A stretch of 64,000 bases of DNA, taken from assembly GCA_945643635.1 (NCBI GenBank), contig CALZFC010000248.1:4413501-4477500 (forward strand), written 5' to 3'. Positions 11,327-22,899 of this stretch are shown one piece after another. Positions within the stretch are counted from its first letter, which is position 1. Each line of letters opens with the position of its first letter. The DNA is from Allodiplogaster sudhausi (lineage: Eukaryota; Nematoda; Chromadorea; Rhabditida; Diplogasteridae). The position numbers and the translations under genes were made by a program. The notes below the pieces were generated by a model, which worked only from the letters and a program-made list of their open reading frames with translations, searched no databases and was not told where the DNA came from.

Positions 11327-11942
11327 CTGAGAAAGTATATTTTTTAAATGTCTTGTCGGAGTTGTTATCCTTTTTTCCTATTTATTAGAATTCTTTTACT
11401 CTTATCTTATTTTTATCGGGAAAAAGATATCTCGATTTATGTAGACAGCATAGTGATTGTTGCAAGTATCACAAAACATCCTAATTATATTGAAAGGTTG
11501 CACGTAAATGGATTAAATCAATGACTTTTTTTTAAAAACTAATGATGAATTAAAGTATATTTAATGAAAATTTGGTCACTTTGCATGACGCGTCGAGTTC
11601 GAGTGGAAAGCAGAGAAAGACGGCCCTTGCGCAGCCACGAATGAATGGAGAGGATGGCATGCCCATTGAAAATTCTAGCGAAAAACTGCTAATAATCGTT
11701 ATCATTGCACTTCGTTATTTCAGAAGTAACACTGTATTATGTTAAAGTGACAAGAGAGTGGAGATAATAAATGAGAGTGAGTTGAAACGTGATAGGGATA
11801 AAAAGAACGAGAGAGGGAGAGAGAGAAAGAGCGCGAATACACAAAGATAGAAAAAGAGAAAAAGAAAGAAATGAGTGCGAGAGAAAACGAGATAGACAGA
11901 ATAGAGGGAGAGAGAGGCAGAGAAATGAGACAGCATGTATAA

Positions 11943-12524
11943 GGCTGGAGACGCTAGAGAAATGAAGGACCGGCTTGACGATGGTGATGTTGAAGGTGTA
12001 CTTTTCCGAGTAGACGTAGCCATTAGAGCGTGGCTTTAATTAGCAGTTACATTTACTCAGCGTGTTTATTGCATAGATCAATATTACAAAACAGATATTC
12101 ACTTCAATAGGGAGGTCAAGCGAATAAAGGAGGAATAGAAAATTCAAAGAAGAGAAAATAAAGAATTATACTTCGAGTTCGCCTTCCTATTCGTAGCAGT
12201 GGAAAACACAATTCCACCTTGCGATGTCATTTGATTTTTAATTCTTAAAATTATTTTCACACAAGAACATGTTCCCCCTCCCTCGATGACCTCAAGTACG
12301 ACGCGTTATTTTAGTTCCTCAACGTCATCAACAAGTCGCACACGCCAATCACGAGTAATACGTTTTCAGCGTATTGAGATGTAATTTTGTTCTGCCGGTT
12401 TCATTTACTTAGGTTTGGCGTTTGCTTTTAGGTTTTCACCTGTTATTTAGAAAAGCCCTTCGTCGAATTCCTTCTCCGCCTATCCTTCACAATTTCGGCA
12501 TCGATTACGAGCTTCGCGAGTGCG
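11943..12524. other. Palindrome 2 spacer with remnants of a BATH 5' exon
   Basis: Unique sequence between the arms. On minus, 12025-11970 can be read as a short exon (YVYSEKYTFNITIVK), reminiscent of the strand that opens MATH domains, followed by a possible donor. Nothing else was recognised; 12040-12420 is AT-rich and shows no gene. Confidence 0.4.
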
Positions 12525-13143
12525 TTATACATGCTGTCTCATTTCTCTGCCTCTCTCTCCCTCTATTCTGTCTATCTCGTTTTCTCTCGCACTCATTTCT
12601 TTCTTTTTCTCTTTTTCTATCTTTGTGTATTCGCGCTCTTTCTCTCTCTCCCTCTCTCGTTCTTTTTATCCCTATCACGTTTCAACTCACTCTCATTTAT
12701 TATCTCCACTCTCTTGTCACTTTAACATAATACAGTGTTACTTCTGAAATAACGAAGTGCAATGATAACGATTATTAGCAGTTTTTCGCTAGAATTTTCA
12801 ATGGGCATGCCATCCTCTCCATTCGTTCATTCGTGGCTGCGCAAGGGCCGTCTTTCTCTGCTTTCCACTCGAACTCGACGCGTCATGCAAAGTGACCAAA
12901 TTTTCATTAAATATACTTTAATTCATCATTAGTTTTTAAAAAAAGTCATTGATTTAATCCATTTACGTGCAACCTTTCAATATAATTAGGATGTTTTGTG
13001 ATACTTGCAACAATCACTATGCTGTCTACATAAATCGAGATATCTTTTTCCCGATAAAAATAAGATAAGAGTAAAAGAATTCTAATAAATAGGAAAAAAG
13101 GATAACAACTCCGACAAGACATTTAAAAAATATACTTTCTCAG

Positions 13144-14252
13144 ACATCTCCAAGACTGAAGGTTGTATTCTTCTCGAAGATATCGAATTATGGAAAATCA
13201 GGCATTGGGCAGTTTCGTCTTCCGTCTTGATCGGAATCTGCGATGGTACTTTACGGATGCTTTTATTAGAGTTTTCCAGTCTTGAAAAGTACTAATATTT
13301 TAAAGGAACCTTTCGGTAAGACGTTATACGTTGGAAAAGAGGCACGAATTGGCACAGAGTTCCCTATTATTTCTATTTAATATGAAACATATAATATTAT
13401 TGCTTTAAATGACTTTATAGTATGAAAAGAATAACTCATATTATACAGTACCTGTCGATGTTGTCGCCCGTCTTCTTCGCCATGTTCTTCAAGGGTTTTC
13501 GCGAGCAGGGAATGTCGGAGATTCCACTTGACGACGTCGACTTTAACGAGTTCAACGAGCTTCTCCAAGTTATTTATCCTTCTCGGAAGCCCGTCGCCGG
13601 TGCAGTTTTTACAAAAATATTCGCTCAAATAAAAAAAAAACATGAATTCTGAATGAATCTTAAAAAAAAAATAGAACAAGACATGTTTTCTGCAAGTGGA
13701 CAAGAAAGAGAAGGTGTTAAAGTAGTTGATAAGAATATTCTTTTAATATATTTTATTATTGAAAAGAAATGACTTTCCCTTCGCAGCCGAGAAAGTTGAG
13801 TTCCTTCTTCGTCTCAGCGTCCGCTTCGCCGTTCAGTGCCTTCAGATTGAGTGCACTAAATTTCTGTGCAGCGCGGACAGTCGTGAAGTTCCACTGGAGA
13901 AGAAGCTTCTCTGGGCCGACAGCTATAACATCGCCATTCTTAAGGTATTCATTGAGCAAGAGAACAAAACAATTGGGCATAAAAAAACATAGTAAATTAT
14001 TAGCACAATTAATCGACCGCTTAGGAATTTTGCATCGATTCGATCACGACGACTGAATTGAAGACAACGCTGATGAGCAAGGAAGAATACGTTCGATTGT
14101 CAGAGAAGACCAAGATTGCGATTGCAGAAAAAGCGATCAAGGAGAAATACAGTAAGACAGGAGAAGGAATATCTCTTCCCCCTCTTCTCCATCTCTTTCC
14201 CACCTCACTTACGCTTTCCAATGCCTATGTCGTAATATTGAAATATCGATAA
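13144..14252 (+). pseudogene. BATH gene with 861-bp internal deletion (palindrome 2, right arm)
   Basis: Plus-strand mirror of the 11326-9353 copy. MATH-1 (13144-13245) is followed directly by the deletion junction at 13320, then by the last bases of BTB-1. BTB-2 (near 13450-13605), the BACK-like exon (13785-13940) and the last exon (near 14020-14252, SEKTKIAIAEKAIKEKYSK) are open. The MATH domain and the start of BTB are lost, so a normal adaptor cannot be made. Confidence 0.75.
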
Positions 14253-15599
14253 CAAGGTATCTTTACCGTCCTTTCAATGTTAATCGACTATTAAAGGATG
14301 GGACTGGAAATATCCGAAGCTACCGTTGCGAGTTTATGATGCGGAAGAAGAATGAGGTGTGCGAACTTGAGGTATAATTCTTTATTTTATTTTCGTTTAG
14401 TTTTCCCTTTCGTTGTTTGACCTCTCTATTGAAGCGTGCTTTGTTTTGTGATATCGGTCAGTATGATGAACAAGATAATTTAAAGCAATTGCCAGTTAAA
14501 GCCACCTACACACAGAAAAAAGTTCCGTTAACGTGGTTGGCGGAGTTAAGGAGGCTCTCTCAAGCCGTATAGAAAATTCGTTAAAACCACGGAATATAAC
14601 AATAAACAATAAACAATGGTGAAGTGGGAAGCGCGCATGAAATGTATTCCGCACATGTGGGCTCATTGCTGCTAGGACAAAGTTTTCTGGATTATGGATA
14701 AAAAGTACTCATTGCACTACTGTTTTTTTTACAGATAGTGTGCTACGGGCAGAAATAACTACGGATATATCCCCTTGGAGGTGACCTTAGTAATAATAAA
14801 ACCAGCAATAATATACGTATCAAACCACAAAAAATGCGTTACTCGTGATTGGTGTGTATGGCACGTACATATATGTATGTACATAGTTGAAATTAAGGAG
14901 CTCAATGAACTGGTCGTACTTGAGGTCGTGATCTCTATCCACTCTTTCTTCTCTTTATTCTCTTTCTCTTTTACTCTCCTTGTCCATTCTGGCTTTCTCT
15001 CTCTCTCTCTCTTGCGTTCTCCTCTCTATCACATTTCAGTCTCATTAATTTCTCTCTCCTCTTCGTCATATTTACATAATAACGTGTTACTTCTGAAATA
15101 ACCATGAGCGACTGAAACGGAATTAGCAGTTCTTCGCTGGAATCTTGAATGGAGAGACGCAATCCACTTCATTCACTCATTCCATCTTTCTCCGTTTTCC
15201 ACTCGACGCGTCATGAAAGGTGAACACATTTTTATTAAATATACGTTAATTCAATGTAGATTTTTTTTAGCAAAGAAACTAATTTGCTTCATTTATGTGC
15301 AAGGCCTTCCGATAGTAGTAGGATATATTGTCGCGCATGCAACTATAACATAGCTACCTCTGTTTTGTCCACTTGCGTTGAGAATATCAGAGTAAAAGTT
15401 TAAACAGCTAGAATGGATTAAAAAAAATAAATATAAAATTTTAGATAACAAATTTAAAAAAAAAACCTAGTTCACATGCAGACATCTCCAAGACTGAAGG
15501 TTGAATTCTGGTCGAACTTCTTGGTCTTGGTGGATATGGCCATTGGTTCGACGACATTTCGTCTCCGGCCCTGATCGACGACCTGCGATGGTAATATCG

Positions 15600-16843
15600 A
15601 AATTCTGAACTTCAATTACGAGACATTATACCTAAAAATCAGCACGGTTTCCGCAGTAAACGCTCAGTTGAAACTAACTTATTAGAATGTACTGAAAATT
15701 GGATTAGAACAATAGATCAAGGAAAATGTACAGACGTGCTCTATTACGATCTTGCTAAGGCCTTTGATACAGTCATACATGAAAAGCTTACTTTTAAATT
15801 ACGAGCACTTGGTTTTGAAGGTAATCTCTTACAGTGGATATCATCGTTCATTTCAGGTCGCACTTTCAGAGTTCGAGTCCGGGAGACTTTTTCAGAAGCC
15901 TATGAGGTCACGAGTGGAGTGCCTCAGGGCGCAGTATTGTCGCCACTCCTTTTCAACATTTTTCTTGCCGATCTACCATCTGCTTTTGCCAGTCTCCCCC
16001 TTGTAAAATGCTCTTTTTTTGCTGATGACGTAAAACTCCACACTACTTTTGATACAAAAATCTCTCTCCTCCCCCATACCCAACTTTCTCAAGCCGCTAT
16101 TCTATTCGAGTCCTACTGCACAAAATGGCAGCTCAAAATCGCGCACAAAAAGTGCACGGTTCTCCGCCTAGGAAAAAACAATCCCCACCTCCCTTACCAT
16201 GTCACTGCTTCCTTGCCATTCTCGCCTTCTGGTTCTTACGTTCGTGATCTGGGAGTTCTTATTGATCCTCTCATCATATTGAATGTATCTGTCGTAGAGC
16301 TCTATTCAAAGTATTCTCTCTTTTCCGTATTTCCTGCTCATCGTTACCGAATCTATACATATTCTGTTATAATGTCTATGTGCGACCAATCCTTGAGTTT
16401 TCTTCCACGGTCTGGTCTCCTTCTAAAAAGTGCCTTATTAGAAAATTAGAACAAGTCCAGCACACATTCTCTCGTCTTCTTCATATTAGATGTTCAAGAA
16501 CCTTTATTTCTCACTCTCAGTTTCCTTCGTATTCTAATAGACTAGTTATGTATAATTTGAAATCTCTCCTGCTTCGCCGAATCGTTTTTGATTTGACTTA
16601 TTGTTTCAAATTGCTACATGGTCTAATTGATCTCCCGATTAGTATGTTTTATGTTTTTAAACAGTGTAACGGTCGGATCTCCTCATTTAACTTTCATATC
16701 AGACGTACACGTTCTTGTCTAGCAGAGAACTCTTTCTCAATTCGCACAGCACGTCTATATATGAAATTGACTATAGAACCAATTTATTCATAGTCTCAGC
16801 CCATCTCCACTCTACCCTTCCTCAGCTGATGGTTTTGGTATCC
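15600..16843 (+). mobile_element. Truncated CR1/jockey-like LINE, reverse transcriptase fragment (right copy)
   Basis: Mirror copy of the left LINE, with the same motifs in order (DLAKAF, SGVPQG, FADD near 16020, LGVLID) and the same frameshift between 16449 and 16380. It begins a few bases after the donor of a BATH MATH-1 exon (15590) and ends about 300 bases before a MATH-3 exon (17143). It therefore lies inside the plus-strand BATH gene, where MATH-2 should be. Confidence 0.88.
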
Positions 16844-17142
16844 TGTGTGTGCTCTGAGCTAGAAGAGACAGAAAGCGAGAAAGAGGTAGACAGTAAGAGG
16901 GTGAGAGAAAGAAAAATAGAAAAACAGAGAGCACATAAAATAGAGAGGTACGAGATTATTGGGGAAATAGCAAAAAAATTTTTATCACGTTAAATTTAAC
17001 AAAATAGGAACCTTGAAAAGAAGAATAATATATTGCGAAAAATCATAAAACGAAATCCCTGTTTACGCTTCATAAAGGTCATGAGGGCAAAAAGAAATGG
17101 AAATCATATTAATTTTGTGCACTTTTTCATGAATTTTTTCAG
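16844..17142. other. Junction between palindrome 2 and BATH 3' exons
   Basis: Starts at the outer edge of palindrome 2 with GA-rich sequence (16850-16960), then AT-rich intron sequence ending in TTTTTTCAG at 17142. The MATH-2 exon expected here is missing. Confidence 0.5.
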
Positions 17143-18997
17143 CTTACATGCACATTGAGCGGGCGAAAGGTTTTATCTCCAAGTCACTCATGGAGAAGAA
17201 TGACGTCATCGAACGCTCGAAAGGCGGAATTACGATCGAGGCGAAGATCACTGTCGAGAAGGAGATCATCCAGTAATTCAACCTTACGAACTTGGCAAAA
17301 CCATATAGACACATCTACATTGCATTTCGACAATGAATTATAAACTATACATTTAAAACTTCATATTTTAAAATCCCGCTTTTTTTTCGCACGCCTCTCT
17401 ACGACTTTACAACTTCTGAGCCGGATATTCGCGATGTTGCCCTAGTCGTAGGTGGTAGGAAGTTATTCGTTGGAAAAGAGGTACAATTGGCATCTTTTTG
17501 CCGGAATCTCTCTTTTACAGTGTAATTTTTTAATAATATTCACGTTAACATTATAGCTTAAAATATTTCTATAGTATGACAAGAATAACTCATATTATTC
17601 CTTCAGTACCTGTCGATGCTGTCGCCCGTCTTCTACTCCATGTTCTTCAAGGGTTTTCGCGAGCAGGGAATGTCGGAGATTCCACTTGACGACGTCGACT
17701 TTGACGAGTTCAACGAGCTGCTCCAAGTTATTTATCCATCAGGAAAGAAGATCACCGGTGCAGTTTTTTTATTGTGTATTTCCGCAAAAAGTAGTATGGC
17801 ACAGCAGCAAGCTATGTGCTTTATAGTAAAGAAAGAACATTATAGTAAATGCTCAAAACATGAGTCGTTAAATACATTCTTTTCATTGAAAAAAATCAAC
17901 TTCTCATCCACATCAGCCGAGAACATCGAGTGTCTTCTCCATCTCAGCGTCCGCTTCGCCCTTCATAGCCTTCAGAATGAATGTACGCGATTTCTCTGCA
18001 GTTCATACGATAGCGAAGTACCACTGGAGAAGAAGCTTCTCTGGGCCGACAGCTATAACATCGCCACGCTTCAGGTATTTCAAAAAGAATAGTAAATTAT
18101 TAGCGCAATACTAATTGACTACTCAGGACTTCTGCTTCGGTTCGATCAAGTCGATTAACTCGATGAGGACGTTGATGAGCAAGGAAGAGTACGCTGGATT
18201 GTCGGAGAAGACAAAGATTGCGCTCCTGGAGAAAGTTGTCAAGTATGCTTAGTCGGAAGAAGAACATCTATTTCCTCTTGTACCTTTCTTCGTTCTCAAA
18301 TGCCTTCTTCACATTCTGCGCTTTCCATATTTTTAAATACATATGTATTTGCCATAAAATATCAACAACAAGAAATTTTTATCATTTGATCAGTGATAAT
18401 ATATATTGTCCCAGAACATCATCAGGAAACGCAGTCTTCTATTTAAGGACTGGAATTATGTAAACTGTCAACAACGCTAATATTTTATTCCAAATGTGTA
18501 CCTAAAAAAAGTTGGTAAAAATATTTTCTGCCAAAAGAATATTAGACGAACGAATGACAAAAGTCAACAACCCATTTATTTTCTTCTAAATATAAGCTGT
18601 CAATTCACAAACTTATATCTAATCGAATGTTTATGAATGATACAATTTATGTCCCATTTCGTTTTAATAAATTTTATTCCTTCTTCAATAAAAAGGATGT
18701 CAGGCGGTACAGATCGCGCACTTTTACGAAGGAAAACAACTGTAGACTCTTTATCGATATTGAAGTCGATGCGATGCAACTGTAGTAACAAGATGAAATA
18801 AAAGTTCGGCGCGTAATAAAAGTCGATTAATTGACAATTCGACATAGAATGAAACAAAGCACCAGAGTAAAAAGACATACATAGACAGTCATTGAAAAAA
18901 AGGAAAAGAGCGAGAGAATGTGAAGCGAGAGAGAAAGAGAACGGAAGAAAGAGAGAGTATGATGGTGGCGAAGAGGGTAAGATGAAGAATGGACGCA

Positions 18998-20486
18998 TCA
19001 TTGTCTAGCGAGATGGAGACTCTTCTCGAGGACCGCGACCTTCGCCTTGTCCGACAGCTGGCGATATTCAATCGTGGCCGTGAGAGCCTTCATCTCGTCG
19101 ACCGTCTCGAGCGATTCGAGGCCAGCAAACTGAACAGTGAAGATCAACATTAATCAGAGTTTGAATAAGGCTAAAATAAATGCATTAAAAACCATTGCAG
19201 ATGCTCTTCCATTACATAATAAAGAGAGGAAAAAACAAAAAAAAAAGCATTTCAAAGTATAAAAAAGAGAGACGGCCAAAACAAGCCTGAACACGCCCGA
19301 GGCGATACATATCGGCGTAAAGAAGCGGAATTCGAAAAAAAATCGAGTGGAATTCCGTTGCTCTCCGACCCACAGAGGAATTGAGCGCACTCGCGCACCA
19401 CGAATTCAATCTTGAATCTGACCCCGAGACGGAGAAGGCAATCGACCGTCTCGGCTGGAATGGAAGTGCCCTGACACGTCTGGCCACGACTTTTGCATAA
19501 GTATTATGCTTCTTTGTTTGATTGGGAAATCGTTTAAGTATTTATGTTAATTAGTAAATATCTCTTTTTACCTGTGACTGGCTTACGAGTGGGGTAGATA
19601 ACGTGGAGAAGCTCAACAAACTCGTCGGAGTCGAGTTCGTCAAGTCTGATCTCCTCCTTGTTCTTCTCCACAGGGTCCTCGTAGAACTTCGTGTAGAAGA
19701 TGGGAGAGAACATTGACAGGAGCTTGAAAAGTAAAATTACATCTTTTAAGATATTTTAATTTAATCACTTGATAGGCTACCGAGCAATATTTGGAAAATT
19801 ATATATGAAAAAACAAATGATTCGTTGTCAAAAGAATATGTAGAATGCAGCTGATATTTAAGTGATAAGCAAAAACGACCTGCTTTCAGACGTGAAGGCG
19901 CTTATCTCCGATGAGCAGCGCAATATCTGTGATGTTTGGCTGCGGGACTGTGAAGTCGCAGGGGGGAGTTGATCTAAGAATAGATTGACCTTAATATATT
20001 CGTTCGATGGAACACCGAAAACAAGCTGCATCTTTTCTCTTGCAAAATTTACATAATATATCATTAGTTAGCCTATTTTTACACCATAAACATGAACATG
20101 AGAAGAAAATAGCTAACTGTACGCCGATGACATCCTCGACGGTGATCGAAGTCTCGATGGCAATTTTGATGAAGCCCTTTTCATTCGTGAGGATGTCGTC
20201 ACAGATCATAAAAAAGGAAATTCTTCTGTTGTTATAGTTGGACTTTTAGGTTTTTGACAGCTGAAAAAGAGATGCAGAGTTAAAAGTTGCGGGCTCGAAA
20301 ATGTTCACGAACTATTTTGGAATACGGCATGTTTTTAGCCTTTTGCGCCAGAAAAGTGAAGGTTACAGTGCTGTCACAGCACCAATTACTATCCTCACTC
20401 TCCGAGATGCAGTGCAGGTAGGCGGTCAACTTCTTCTCATTAAAAATACGCTCTGCGCATTCAGAATCCACAATCAAGTGACTCAC
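18998..20486 (-). pseudogene. Diverged BATH family gene, decaying
   Basis: Convergent with the previous gene. The MATH exon is 20486 to about 20295 (LTAYLHCISESEDSNWCCDS) and MATH-3 is near 20235-20125 (GFIKIAIETSITVEDVIG). BTB-1 is near 19977-19865 (DIALLIGDKRLHV), BTB-2 near 19722-19575 (LLSMFSPIFYTKFYEDPVEK...LLHVIYPTRKPVT) and the BACK-like exon near 19460-19265. The last exon is 19129-18998 (IEYRQLSDKAKVAVLEKSL, TGA). Three defects are visible: TAA after LSKT at the MATH-3 start, TGA after RLHV where a Ser codon (LHVSK) is expected, and a frame change in a run of eight T/A near 19340, where the frame reading GIPLD must switch to reach LLYADMYRLGR. Sequencing error in the homopolymer could explain the last one only. 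Confidence 0.7.
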
Positions 20487-20499
20487 AAATAACGATAGA

Positions 20500-21670
20500 A
20501 TACTTTAAAGGAGATATCCGTGGCATAATTAACCTATGTTTTGTTCTATGTGGATAAGTTCATCTTGGCGTAAAAGATATACTTAGAAAGTTTGAGCCAT
20601 TTTCTTTCATTACATTCTGAGCAAAAGTAAGGTGAAATCTGGCGGGTAGAAAACGAGCTCAGTAGGTCAGAGCCGCCCTCCTATTTCACATGCTCGCTCG
20701 ACCGAGCGACAGACAACTTTTTGAGCGCGCGCATTCAAACTTGTTCTCTTGCGCTACTGTAGAATTATTCGCCGGATACTTCCTTTAAGAACGTTTGAAT
20801 GTACCCATCATATAGTAATATTACTACTTTAAAGAATAACTAATGCAGACAAGAAAGTGGATTAGGCCTGTTGATTCTTAGAACTCGACGAAACACGGAA
20901 GTTAATCTAACAGATTTTGTAGACATAAATTAGCCTTTTCCCTTGCTAATTGGTTTCATGCTGCGACATTAATTTCAATCCATAAATATTTTAAGTACAA
21001 ACAGATGCACATGTACATTTTTACATAATTGCATTTTGGGTGGAGCACCTTTCTTTTGCACCTGTAGTGATATCTTAAACTTTTAGAAAGAACAGGCGTT
21101 GCGAGAAAGACAAATGCAATCATTCAACCAATTGACTGAAAAGTGTCTCAAGTGGAGCAATGCAAGTTGTTCTATTTCATGGAATGGGCTTCTGTTGTAT
21201 GCAGCTTTTAAAGTCTCATTGTCAAAGGCGCTTTATTTTTCGGTCGCCTTAATCTCTAATGATCTCGTGTTGACGTGAGATGTTTTATAAGTTGTGTTAA
21301 ATATACATACATATACTCACTGATGCACAGGTGCTGCGCCTCCAAATTTTTTTCAGAAGCAACAGAGGCGAAAAGATGTTGTCTCGCAGTGTGAAAGACT
21401 TAGGTAGATGAAGAGGGGAAGGATAATTAGAAAGTGTCAATGAAAGACAAAAGATAGACGGAAAAGGAGAGATAGCTAGCTAAAAGAGGACAATCACCGA
21501 AAAATTATTAATGGAAATTTGAATTGTTGAGTCCGCCGTGTGAGTTCGGCACTCTCATTCTAACGTGCGCTATTTCGCAAGTCGCACAGAGAAACTATCA
21601 CGCACGAATGAGAATGCAAAGATCCGCAGCAAATATGAAATCGCACGTAATTTTTCAGTGATCGCTCTCC
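20500..21670. other. Intergenic region
   Basis: AT-rich, with one short (ACATA)n stretch near 21303. A bidirectional promoter between the BATH copy and the chemoreceptor fragment is possible. No exon or RNA gene was recognised. Confidence 0.4.
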
Positions 21671-21676
21671 GTGAAA

Positions 21677-22463
21677 ATGGATTCCTTGCTCTACGAGCCC
21701 TCCCGCTTCGTGCCGCCAAACTTCTCGCTGTACTCGTCATTCTCTCTCGCCCGCCTCCTCCTCGGCGGCTGTCTCTTCCTTCCTCTCGACGCCTTCGCCG
21801 TCTTCGTCGTCATCAGACACAGCGGAAAAGCCGCTGCAAACTATCGCATTTGCGTGCTACTACAAATGGTATTTGTTTGTTTGCTTAAATGCAATATTTA
21901 AATTATCATATGTAATAAGTACAAAAGTGTTTTGCTTTTATTTTCCTGAATAATTTTTTTCCCGTAATTTTCCTATTTTCCTCTGCCGCCGAAGTAAAGT
22001 GTCACTTTGCTGTTGTGGCTAAAGATGAGATTGAAGAGATATCATGCGGTTATCATGCGCTTAATTTCTTCGTCCTCATGATTTGCTATCGAAAAGCGGC
22101 ACTTTCCTAATAGCAGACGGCCAGCATTGCGGGTGACGTCTCGCATACGATCTTTACCGACTTTACACTCTTTCTGCCGTTACCGTGCGGTTGCGGCGGT
22201 CTCTCCGCCTTTCTGCCTTCACGCCTTACGCCAGATCCGAGTCTCGAATTGGTTTGTGGCAGAAAAAAAAATAATAAAAATAAAATAGCATGACATATGT
22301 ATGTTAATGAGTCATAATATTATAATTATTTTATAATTTTTTTAAAATAATAAGTATAGTTTAAATTTATACATACCTACCTAAATATTTTAAGATCATT
22401 CTCGTAGTTACGGCGTTGTGGACAATCGCCGGGTACGGTTGCTGCGTCTTCTATCGGCATCAG
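21677..22463 (+). pseudogene. Seven-transmembrane chemoreceptor (Srh/Sri/Str-like), 5' fragment
   Basis: Three exons in phase: 21677-21868 (64 codons from ATG), 22117-22251 (45 codons) and 22395-22463 (23 codons). The first holds a hydrophobic helix with LPLDAFAVFVVI followed by HSGKAAANYRICVLLQM. The second reads DFTLFLPLPCGCGGL. The third is a helix ending GYGCCVFYRHQ. This matches TM1-TM3 of nematode serpentine chemoreceptors, where the second exon carries a D...P.P motif and a YRHQ-like end follows TM3. No exon for TM4-TM7 was found downstream; a (CT)n tract begins at 22492. Probably a truncated gene; a long intron is less likely because a minus-strand exon lies at 22867. Confidence 0.62.
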
Positions 22464-22690
22464 GTTTGGCACATGGAAATGCTGCCACTCTCTCTCTCTC
22501 TCTAAAATTATGCATAAAATCCTTTTCATTATCTTTCGAAAAAAGGCAGAGAGATCAATTAGTAGGTAGAAAAGCGTGTACGATATTCAGGAAGATTTCA
22601 TAACCATTAAATTAATGGGAGATATATGAACAAAATTTTTTTCTACTGTCATTCTCATTGCTCTCTACCCACACGAACACCCATCCGTGT

Positions 22691-22867
22691 TCAGTAGAAA
22701 GCTGTTGACGTGATTCTGCCCTGCAACTTGACAACATTTCGCACGATCACATGAATAATGAGAAATAACACCAACCAAGGCAGACCGGCGATCCAGATTT
22801 TCGGCGATTCGACGCGCTTCAGCTCGGCCAACTTCGGCACGTCCAGACGAATCATACCACCGTCCAT
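22691..22867 (-). CDS. Possible small membrane-protein exon, unknown
   Basis: After a good acceptor (CCCCTTGCAG), the frame from ATG 22865-22867 begins MDGGMIRLDVPKLAELKRVE, passes through a hydrophobic segment (IWIAGLPWLVLFLIIHVIV) and stops near 22691. A GTGTTA donor after LPWL (22772) could end the exon inside the helix. No family was recognised and no partner exon was found. Confidence 0.3.
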   Translation of the reverse strand: MDGGMIRLDVPKLAELKRVESPKIWIAGLPWLVLFLIIHVIVRNVVKLQGRITSTAFY

Positions 22868-22899
22868 GGCTTCTGCAAGGGGACACAAGATAAAGCACT

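Larger units (their letters stand above)
6762..11942. repeat. Palindrome 2, left arm (5.2 kb)
   Basis: Reverse complement of 12525-16843. Position x pairs with 23605-x in the outer part (23606 near 10 kb) and with 24467-x in the inner part. The change of offset marks an 861-bp segment (about 10286-11147) present here and missing from the other arm. The inner limit is the shared TTATACATGCTGTCTC at 11942/12525; the outer limit is GGATACC at 6762/16843. The arms differ at a few bases, for example one codon next to the reverse transcriptase FADD motif (Leu here, Phe there). Confidence 0.95.
12525..16843. repeat. Palindrome 2, right arm (4.3 kb)
   Basis: Mirror of 6762-11942 with an 861-bp internal deletion at 13320/13321. 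The deletion joins AAGACG to TTATACG and leaves a 2-base CG overlap, typical of end joining. It removed MATH-2, MATH-3 and most of BTB-1 from the plus-strand BATH copy. The 582-bp spacer between the arms is 11943-12524. Confidence 0.95.
14290..18252 (+). pseudogene. BATH gene interrupted by a LINE
   Basis: 5' exons lie inside the palindrome: a first-exon motif near 14325-14370 and MATH-1 at 15482-15590. The LINE (15600-16843) follows. Outside the palindrome come MATH-3 (17143-17270), BTB-1 (near 17395-17480), BTB-2 (near 17608-17760, SPVFYSMFFKGFREQ), a BACK-like exon (17918-18074) and the last exon (18128-18252, SEKTKIALLEKVVKYA, TAG). MATH-2 is absent. MATH-1 has TGA after DISKTEG, and MATH-3 has lost four bases near 17163-17170 relative to its sisters. 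The 3' BTB and BACK exons are open and well preserved, so an alternative shorter product cannot be excluded. Confidence 0.75.

Noticed and set aside
1..16843. Treating both palindromes as simple assembly artefacts
   Set aside because: The arms of palindrome 2 differ by point changes and an 861-bp deletion, and both palindromes have unique spacers. An artefact is still possible for palindrome 1, whose left arm starts at the window edge.
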